This document shows positions 16,732 through 21,974 of a stretch of DNA of 21,974 nt, piece after piece. The DNA lies in assembly GCA_035298385.1 (NCBI GenBank), contig DATGYC010000409.1, positions 1 to 21,974 of the forward strand, read 5' to 3'. Both the position numbers and the translations under genes were made by a program. The notes below the pieces were generated by a model. The model saw nothing but the letters and a program-made list of their open reading frames with translations. It made no database searches and was not told the origin of the DNA. Origin of the DNA: DATGYC01 sp035298385 (GTDB lineage Bacteria; Bacillota; Sulfobacillia; Symbiobacteriales; Symbiobacteriaceae). The stretch's first letter is position 1, and the number at the start of each line of letters is the position of its first letter.

Positions 16732-16765
16732 TAATGAGAGGAGCGGCACAAGCCGTTACTCATTA
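16732..16765 (+). other. intercistronic hairpin before binding-protein gene
   Basis: A two-part hairpin: outer TAATGAG (16732-16738) with CTCATTA (16759-16765), and inner GCGGC/GCCGT around loop ACAA. The following sequence is AT-rich (TATATACATCTTT) but not a clean T-run. It lies 16 nt before the GGAGG of the lipoprotein gene. It may be a processing, partial-termination or operator element. Confidence 0.5.
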
Positions 16766-16792
16766 TATATACATCTTTCTGGAGGCGAGCCT

Positions 16793-18646
16793 GTGAAGAA
16801 GCTGGGTATCTCTCTCCTAGTGGCCAGCCTGGCCCTTATGACAGCTTGCAGCACCAAGAACGCGGATACCTCTGCTCCCAAGGGGACCGATACCAAGGCG
16901 TCCCTGAAGCTCACCGGGGACATTGATGCGTCCAAGACCCTGACCACCTTCGTGAACATCCAGCCGCCGCCCGCCTTCCACGGCAACCCGTATGACGATG
17001 TCGCGGGTCTGAACTGGTCGGTGCAACCGTTCCTGTTCGATACCCTTGCTGACTACTCGCCGCTGCCCAACAAGGAGTTCAAGCCCTCCGCGCTGGAGAG
17101 CTACAAGCTCGAGGGCAACAAGCTGACCCTCGTGCTGAAGAAGGGCCTGAAGTGGAGCGACGGAAGCCCCCTGACCATGGATGACGTCATGACCGGCTTC
17201 TACATCCAGGCTAGCAAGGGCACCCTCTGGCAGATCGCCAACAAAGTCGAGCAGACCGATGCGAACACGATCGTCATCGAGTTCGTCAACAACAGCGAAC
17301 TCAATCTGAACCTTGTCCTGAACAGCTACGTCATGACCCCGAAGGCGAAGTACGGCAAGTTCGCCGACGACCTGAAGGCGTACGTTGCGAAGTACCGCGT
17401 CTTCGACAAGGCCAGCAACCGCTACAAGTTCGATGCGGCTGGCCAGGATACCATCACCGCCATCAACAAGGCTCTGGCCGACTACAAGCCGGACCCGATC
17501 AAGGACGTGCTCTTCTCGGGCGCCTACGTCCTGACCTCGTCCACCAGCGCTGAGTCGCTCTTCAGCACCAACCCGAACTACCGCGTCAAGCCGAAGATCG
17601 AGAAGATCCGTGCCCTCCGTTCGGTTGGCGGCGAGTCCTTCTCCACGGCGGTTCTGGAGCAGCAGTACACCATTGAGAACGGTGGCCTGAGCCCGGAGAT
17701 GACCAAGTCGGTCGAGCAGAAGTTCAAGGATACCCTGCGCACGGTCTACGTGCCGGAGTTCTCGCAGATGGGCTTCCTCTACAACGTCCAGAAGTATCCG
17801 TTCGACAACCCCGTCGTGCGTAAGGCCTTTGCGCTGATGGCCGACCGCGAGACCCTGGTGAAGGTTGCTGAGCCGGGCTCCTTCGTCAGCGACTCGCACG
17901 CCACCGGCCTGCTGCCCTCCCTGATGAAGAACTTCACCTCCGCCGGCTTCGTGGACAAGCTGCCTGACTACAAGTACGATCAGGCCAAGGGCGAGAAGAT
18001 GCTGACCGACATTGGCTGGAAGAAGGTCAATGGCAAGTGGGCGAACGAGAAGGGCGAAGTGGTGAAGATTGAGATCTCCACCATTGGCTCCTGGCCGTCC
18101 CTGATGTTCCCCGCTGAGGCCTACTCCACCATGCTGAAGGAGGCCGGCTTCGAGGTCGAGTTCAAGCCGATGGAGTTCGCTGCCTTCGTTAAGTACATGA
18201 ACGAGGGCCAGCACCAGATCGCCGACTACTTCGTGCCGTCGATGACCACCTACCAGCACCCGTGGGAGGTGCTCAACGCCTCCTTCAACGGCGCCTACGC
18301 GACCCGTATGAACCTGCCGAAGGTCGAACCGGGCAAGGATCTCGTCGTGAAGGCCCCGACCAGCGGCAAGGAGTACAACGTGACCCAGCTGCTGAGCAAG
18401 CTGTATGAGGCCACTGACAAGGCCGAGATCACCAAGACCACGGAGGAGCTCATCACCCTCACCAACGACCTGGTCTACTATGTGCCGGTCATCGAGAAGA
18501 CCGCTCCGTACCGGATCTATGATCCGAAGCTGAGCGTGGCTGATGGCACCATTGGCAAGCCGCAGAACAGCTTCTACTACTACGGTAACCTCAACGGCAT
18601 CCTCGCTAAGATGCTCCGTGCGGGTGAGCTGTACTTCGTGAAGTAG
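16793..18646 (+). CDS. solute-binding lipoprotein, family 5 (Opp/Dpp type)
   Basis: A 617-aa extracellular lipoprotein. The signal peptide MKKLGISLLVASLALMTAC has its lipobox cysteine at 19. A family-5 solute-binding fold follows, with KGLKWSDGSPLTMDDV (about 115-130), and VVRKAFALMADRETLV and related blocks further on. It delivers substrate to the permeases encoded upstream. GTG start with GGAGG 7 nt before. Family-5 proteins bind peptides but also oligosaccharides such as chitobiose or cellobiose; given the GH20 and deacetylase neighbours and the operators, an amino-sugar oligosaccharide is plausible but unproven. Placed last among the transporter genes. Confidence 0.92.
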   Translation: MKKLGISLLVASLALMTACSTKNADTSAPKGTDTKASLKLTGDIDASKTLTTFVNIQPPPAFHGNPYDDVAGLNWSVQPFLFDTLADYSPLPNKEFKPSALESYKLEGNKLTLVLKKGLKWSDGSPLTMDDVMTGFYIQASKGTLWQIANKVEQTDANTIVIEFVNNSELNLNLVLNSYVMTPKAKYGKFADDLKAYVAKYRVFDKASNRYKFDAAGQDTITAINKALADYKPDPIKDVLFSGAYVLTSSTSAESLFSTNPNYRVKPKIEKIRALRSVGGESFSTAVLEQQYTIENGGLSPEMTKSVEQKFKDTLRTVYVPEFSQMGFLYNVQKYPFDNPVVRKAFALMADRETLVKVAEPGSFVSDSHATGLLPSLMKNFTSAGFVDKLPDYKYDQAKGEKMLTDIGWKKVNGKWANEKGEVVKIEISTIGSWPSLMFPAEAYSTMLKEAGFEVEFKPMEFAAFVKYMNEGQHQIADYFVPSMTTYQHPWEVLNASFNGAYATRMNLPKVEPGKDLVVKAPTSGKEYNVTQLLSKLYEATDKAEITKTTEELITLTNDLVYYVPVIEKTAPYRIYDPKLSVADGTIGKPQNSFYYYGNLNGILAKMLRAGELYFVK

Positions 18647-18654
18647 GCGGTAGG

Positions 18655-18747
18655 GGCGCCCGCAATCCGCGTACGATAGCGGGGTGTGGGCGCCTCTCGT
18701 CGAGCAACCTCACCGCAAGGTCCTCGGAGGTTGCCCGACGAGCCCAC
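18655..18747 (+). other. structured intercistronic RNA with alternative stems
   Basis: The 135-bp gap between lipoprotein and deacetylase genes can form a long hairpin. GTGGGC (18686-18691) pairs with GCCCAC (18742-18747), TCGTCG (18697-18702) with CGACGA (18736-18741), GCAACCTC (18704-18711) with GAGGTTGC (18727-18734), and the tip is ACC-GCAA-GGT, a GNRA-type tetraloop. Upstream GGCGCCC (18655-18661) can instead pair with GGGCGCC (18688-18694), which competes with the base of the long hairpin. No T-run follows. Confidence 0.6.
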
Positions 18748-18781
18748 CTGATCAACCCAATAAGCAAAGGGGACACAACCC

Positions 18782-19504
18782 ATGGCTGAGATGCGCATTC
18801 TCACGATTGGCGCTCACGCTGCCGACCAGGAGCTGACCGCTGGTGCGATTATCGCCAAGTACACGAACCAGGGCCACAAGGCTTTTATTCTGAGCCTGAC
18901 GCCGGGCGAGAAGGGTCACGGTACCCTGACCGCTGAGCAGTACGCTGAGCAGAAGCGGCGCGAGGCGGCCGAGTGCGCCACCAAGTTGGGCGCCGAGTCG
19001 ATCATCCTTGGCTACAAGGATGCCGAGCTCCCCTATAACGATGAGGTCTCGTTGGAGGTCGCTGATATCATCCGCGAGATCAAGCCGGACGTGATCATCA
19101 CCCACTGGGAGAACTCGATCCACAAGGATCACCGGAACTGCCACAAGATCGCCATGGATGCGTACTTCTACGCCGCCCTGAAGCGGATGGAGCGGTCCAA
19201 GCCGGCCCACTGGACCAAGCGGGTCTACTTCTCCGAGAACTGGGAGGACATGGAGGGCTACGAGCCGGACCTCTTCGTCAACATCCCGGAAGCGGCCTTT
19301 GAGCAGTACTGCGACGCCCTCTCCTCCTTCGCTCTCTGGAACGGTGGGACGGGCTGGCCCTACGCTGACTACTACAAGTCGCTCGCCCGGATGCGCGCCT
19401 GCCTGGGTGGCGGCCTGAACTGGAAGTATGCTGCGACCCTGAAGGTGCCGAAGGGTGGCCTGACCCAGCGCTTTGGTGCCGACAACCTGCCGTTCAGCCT
19501 CTAA
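18782..19504 (+). CDS. PIG-L/LmbE-family deacetylase, altered active site
   Basis: A 240-aa protein of the zinc-dependent PIG-L fold, which removes acetyl groups from N-acetylglucosamine-type substrates. Motif 1, normally AHPDDxE, reads AHAADQE at 11-17: zinc ligand His12 and second Asp (Asp15) are kept, but the first Asp, the usual catalytic base, is Ala14. The second motif SIHKDH (112-117) keeps His114 and His117. ATG 18782 lies after AAAGGGG with usual spacing. It is followed 30 bp later by a tandem acetyltransferase. It may be a divergent deacetylase using another base, or a binding or regulatory version. Similar size to BshB/MshB-type enzymes. Confidence 0.85.
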   Translation: MAEMRILTIGAHAADQELTAGAIIAKYTNQGHKAFILSLTPGEKGHGTLTAEQYAEQKRREAAECATKLGAESIILGYKDAELPYNDEVSLEVADIIREIKPDVIITHWENSIHKDHRNCHKIAMDAYFYAALKRMERSKPAHWTKRVYFSENWEDMEGYEPDLFVNIPEAAFEQYCDALSSFALWNGGTGWPYADYYKSLARMRACLGGGLNWKYAATLKVPKGGLTQRFGADNLPFSL

Positions 19505-19534
19505 GTCTGGGCGCATACGCAGAGGAGCGGGATC

Positions 19535-20485
19535 ATGGATAAGCTTACAATCCGTTCGTTTAGCGGGAACGACATCGCCGCGGTCGTCTCGCTGTGGAGC
19601 CGGTGCTTGACCAAGGACCCGATCACGGAGGAGCGCTTCTGGCACCTCTTCGTGTTGGCTGACGACTTCGATCCGAACGGCGCCCTGGTGGCCGAGAAGG
19701 ATGGGCAGATCGTCGGCTTCATCCAGGCGATGGTCCGACGGGTGCCGCTGGGCAGCCTGGGCATGGACCCGAACAAGGGTTTCATCACGGTCTTCTTCGT
19801 CGACCCGGCCCTTGGGCGCCAGGGGATTGGCAAGGCGCTGCTGGATGCCGGCCTGGCCTTCTTGAAGGAGAAGGGCAAGACGGATGTCTGGGTGAACGGC
19901 TATGCGCCGGCCTACATCTTCCCGGGTGTTGATGATGAGTACACGGAGGCGCTCGCCTTCCTGGCGAAGAACGGCTTCACCAAGTTCAACACCGCTGTGG
20001 CGATGGGGATGCGGCTGGAGGGCGTCTCCATGCCGGCTCGCGTTCGTGAGCGTGAGGTGGAGTTGGCCACCGAGGGCTATGAGGTCCGCCTCTTCCAGCG
20101 GGTGGATACGTTGAACCTGATGGCCTTCATGGAGCAGCACTTCGCCCACTGGGCGCCCTCCGTGCTAAATGGCCTTCAGCACGGAAACTTGGAGATCTTG
20201 GTCGCCCTGCACAACGGGGAGATCGTGGGCTTTACCCAGTGGGAGAATACCTACAACGATCCGCCCAAGGGCGCTGCGGGCCGTTTTGGCCCGTTCGGGG
20301 TCCGGCCGGACCTGCGCTCCAAGGGGATCGGTGCGGTCATCTTCTACAAGCTGATTGAGCGGGTGGCGGGCAACGGCTCGCGCTACCTCTGGTTCGGCTG
20401 GGCTGGTGGACGGAACCTCTCCTTCTACGAGCGGGCCGGCTGCAAGGTCACCCGTAGCTTCCAGCTCTTTAAGCGGTCGATCTAA
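19535..20485 (+). CDS. tandem-GNAT acetyltransferase
   Basis: A 316-aa protein with two GNAT domains. The first (about 3-160) has acetyl-CoA loop RQGIGK (95-100) after the VFFVDPALG strand. The second (about 182-316) has RSKGIG (261-266) after FGVRPDL, and the terminal FYERAGCKVTRSF typical of GNAT. Predicted to acetylate an amine with acetyl-CoA; substrate unknown. Size and two-domain layout recall MshD of mycothiol synthesis, which also works with a PIG-L deacetylase (MshB), but no MshA/MshC-like gene is present here. ATG 19535 with GAGGAG 8-9 nt upstream. Last gene of the island, before a shared terminator. Confidence 0.88.
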   Translation: MDKLTIRSFSGNDIAAVVSLWSRCLTKDPITEERFWHLFVLADDFDPNGALVAEKDGQIVGFIQAMVRRVPLGSLGMDPNKGFITVFFVDPALGRQGIGKALLDAGLAFLKEKGKTDVWVNGYAPAYIFPGVDDEYTEALAFLAKNGFTKFNTAVAMGMRLEGVSMPARVREREVELATEGYEVRLFQRVDTLNLMAFMEQHFAHWAPSVLNGLQHGNLEILVALHNGEIVGFTQWENTYNDPPKGAAGRFGPFGVRPDLRSKGIGAVIFYKLIERVAGNGSRYLWFGWAGGRNLSFYERAGCKVTRSFQLFKRSI

Positions 20486-20490
20486 AAGTA

Positions 20491-20530
20491 AGGGACCGAA
20501 CTGGCGTAGCGCTAGTTCGGTCCTTCGCTT
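20491..20530 (+). terminator. bidirectional terminator between GNAT and nuclease genes
   Basis: Stem GGACCGAACT (20493-20502) with AGTTCGGTCC (20514-20523) encloses an 11-nt loop, with TTCGCTTTT on the + side and CTTACTTTT on the minus side. The minus-strand gene ends inside it: its last codons form one arm and its TAG stop lies at 20514-20512. Confidence 0.85.
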
Positions 20531-21540
20531 TTGGCACGGTAGCCGGCGGCTACTGCTTCCAAGTAGGTAATGAGGCGCTCATGTCCCTGTAGCCTTCGCT
20601 GGGGTAGCCGACTGGGGATCTTCAGCTTCATCGCATCCAGGGAGAGGTCCGTCGCGTGGATGATTACGAGCGTGATGTCTCGCCTGGTGCAGATCCCAGT
20701 TTTGATCAGGTCGCGAACTTGTTGCCTGCGCACCTTTGCTTCGTCGGAGTACAAGGCGGTTGTGCCATAGTGTTGAGGCCCATTGAACTCGAACGCAACA
20801 CTTGGTGGGTAAAAGCGGTCTAGTTGTAGCTCTTCGTTCGTATCTGGGTTGACGAGCCAGCCTGGGGTGGCGTTGTCTTCAAAGTTGGTGCTCTCCACGA
20901 TCAGTGAGAGAAACTCACGCATGATCGCTTCGCCTTTGTCATGCTGGAAGGCTAGGCGGCGCTTGGCTAGGGAGATGTCACTCTCCCGCAGAGGGGATAT
21001 GGGATCGAGCAGAGAGTAGTGCACGGGGGAGAACTTGTTCTGCTGGGTGAGTTGGACCCAGCCGTGGGCTTCTAGTTGCCTGACGGCCTGGTGAACGGTC
21101 TTGTCGGTGAGGCCGGAAAGGGTGATGAGTTGGGCGTAGGTGAATGAACGGGGGGAGAGTTGTAGGATGCCGTAGAGCACCTTGGCCTGGTTGCTGAGTT
21201 GTTGGTCTAGCAGGAGGTCAAGGGGGAGCCGTGCTTTCCGGTGCGTAGGGCATGGTGGGGCAGTAGTCAGGCTTGGGGCTTGGTCATGGCTGGGGGGCGG
21301 GGCGGCCGACTCCTGGTCCCCGGATGATGTGGTGAGGGTGAGCCATCCCGCCATGGCTAGCTGGGCTAGTCCCTTGAGCACCGTGGGACGGCTAAGTCCG
21401 GACTGAGCCTGCAGGAGTTCAGGCGAGACCTGGTTTTCTTGGCCCCCCAACTGGTAGACGGTCCAGAGCACCTTGGCTGAAGCGGTTAAACGCCGATCGA
21501 CGAGCAGGCGAGCCGGGACTTTCACAACGGTTTTGCCCAT
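20512..21540 (-). CDS. double winged-helix protein with PD-(D/E)XK-like nuclease domain
   Basis: A 342-aa protein. Two similar winged-helix units occur at about 7-70 (PARLLVDRRLTASAKVLWTV, then SGLSRPTVLKGLAQL) and 104-176 (PLDLLLDQQLSNQAKVLYGI, then SGLTDKTVHQAVRQL), joined by a Pro/Ser-rich linker (71-102). The C-terminal part (about 228-335) has Asp241, then AFEFNGPQHYG (Glu251, Gln256, His257) and VRDLIKTGIC (Arg276, Asp277, Lys280), then a LVIIHATDL strand. This arrangement recalls Vsr/DUF559-like endonuclease folds; the assignment is by motif only. ATG 21540 with GGAAGGGGG just upstream; a 412-aa reading from 21750 is disfavoured. Two palindromes upstream suggest autoregulation. Function unknown: DNA repair, defence or replication are options. 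Confidence 0.75.
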   Translation of the reverse strand: MGKTVVKVPARLLVDRRLTASAKVLWTVYQLGGQENQVSPELLQAQSGLSRPTVLKGLAQLAMAGWLTLTTSSGDQESAAPPPSHDQAPSLTTAPPCPTHRKARLPLDLLLDQQLSNQAKVLYGILQLSPRSFTYAQLITLSGLTDKTVHQAVRQLEAHGWVQLTQQNKFSPVHYSLLDPISPLRESDISLAKRRLAFQHDKGEAIMREFLSLIVESTNFEDNATPGWLVNPDTNEELQLDRFYPPSVAFEFNGPQHYGTTALYSDEAKVRRQQVRDLIKTGICTRRDITLVIIHATDLSLDAMKLKIPSRLPQRRLQGHERLITYLEAVAAGYRAKSEGPN

Positions 21541-21550
21541 GATATCCCCC

Positions 21551-21601
21551 TTCCATAATGGAGTTCGCCGACCAAGAGACGGAACCTTCCATAATATGGA
21601 A
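21551..21601 (-). promoter_or_regulatory. pair of palindromic operator-like sites
   Basis: TTCCATAATATGGAA (21587-21601) is a 7+7 palindrome around one base. TCCATAATGGA (21552-21562) is a 5+5 palindrome around one base and shares the same core, 35 bp away and touching the ribosome site of the nuclease gene. The first covers a possible -10 (TATTAT on the minus strand). Likely binding sites for the encoded winged-helix protein. Confidence 0.55.
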
Positions 21602-21877
21602 TCAATTTGGGTTTTTCGGACGTTGGCCGTAAAGCGATTCCGGTTTCGGTACCCGTGGGGGTATTTTCGGGGCCTTACTACGTCACAAAAGGGATCTGGC
21701 AGTCCTGATCTGGGGGTTAGGGCCTGCAAACGACTGGGGGTACCGGGCACAAGCTGCAGGATAGTCGGAGTTCAGGCCGGAAAGTGGAGTCTCTTCGTGT
21801 TGGATTTCTCAAGAACACGAAAGAACTCCGGGTTCCTTCGATTGACGAGGGGGGTATGCGGTCTTGCTGTGGCAGAG
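21602..21877. other. non-coding stretch, nothing recognised
   Basis: Upstream of the nuclease gene. The only open frames are short and without ribosome sites. No RNA gene, insertion sequence or clear promoter was recognised. The 21541-21601 part holds the operator-like palindromes and 21878 onward the tandem repeats. Confidence 0.5.
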
Positions 21878-21936
21878 GCCAAGGCAGGGCGGGGGCCAAG
21901 GCGGGGAGGGAGCCAGGGCGGGGAGGAAGCCAGGGC
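21878..21936 (+). repeat. 17-bp G-rich tandem repeat, about 3.5 copies
   Basis: Units GCCAAGGCAGGGCGGGG (21878-21894), GCCAAGGCGGGGAGGGA (21895-21911), GCCAGGGCGGGGAGGAA (21912-21928) and partial GCCAGGGC (21929-21936). The unit length is not a multiple of three, arguing against coding. G-runs at 21903-21923 fit a four-tract G-quadruplex pattern. Confidence 0.8.
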
Positions 21937-21974
21937 TCTTGAGCTGGCCGACTACGAAGAGGCTCGGCGTGACC

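Noticed and set aside
20512..21750. 412-residue version of the nuclease-like protein
   Set aside because: The first 70 residues are basic, low-information sequence that crosses the palindromes. ATG 21540 has a strong GGAAGGGGG site.

Overview
The window looks like chromosomal DNA of a GC-rich member of the Bacillota (Firmicutes), perhaps a Symbiobacterium-like or other deep-branching clostridial lineage. The reasons are a canonical T-box leader, strong AAGGAGG-type ribosome sites, frequent GTG starts, SpeE/SpeB proteins that read like the Bacillus ones, a RocR-like sigma-54 activator, and DasR/NagR-like operators. The species assignment is inference.

Layout. (1) 1-1055: eleven tRNA genes on the + strand (Tyr, partial at the window edge, then Gly, Ala, Val, Asp, Leu, Thr, Ile, fMet, Glu, Ser), all encoding CCA and closed by a bidirectional terminator. 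(2) 1165-2848, minus strand: an archaeal-type aspartyl-tRNA synthetase with a T-box leader. The T-box specifier reads GAC and its variable base pairs with the discriminator of the tRNA-Asp in the array. Between the T-box terminator and aspS lies a 34-codon ORF with a strong Shine-Dalgarno, very rich in Asp and Asn codons, that runs out of frame across the aspS start. (3) 2867-6660: divergent promoter, then speE-speB-argS and a small XapX protein, linking agmatine/putrescine/spermidine synthesis with arginyl-tRNA synthetase. (4) 6693-8103: an ECF sigma factor and its zinc-type membrane anti-sigma factor. (5) 8167-10506: a patatin-like hydrolase and a PAS-AAA+-Fis sigma-54 activator. (6) 10536-20530: a probable amino-sugar or N-acetylated-compound island, with a cytoplasmic GH20-type hexosaminidase, an Opp/Dpp-type ABC transporter (two permeases, two ATPases, a small membrane protein and a lipoprotein binding protein), a PIG-L/LmbE deacetylase and a tandem-GNAT acetyltransferase. 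Two matching DasR/NagR-like operators precede the hexosaminidase and the transporter. (7) 20512-21974, minus strand: a protein with two winged helices and a PD-(D/E)XK-like nuclease domain, preceded by two palindromes, then a non-coding stretch ending in 17-bp G-rich tandem repeats.

The most interesting points are the Asp/Asn leader ORF stacked on the T-box of aspS, the operator-defined amino-sugar island with its deacetylase/tandem-acetyltransferase pair, and the double-winged-helix nuclease with its own palindromes. No mobile element, CRISPR array, rRNA or prophage was seen.
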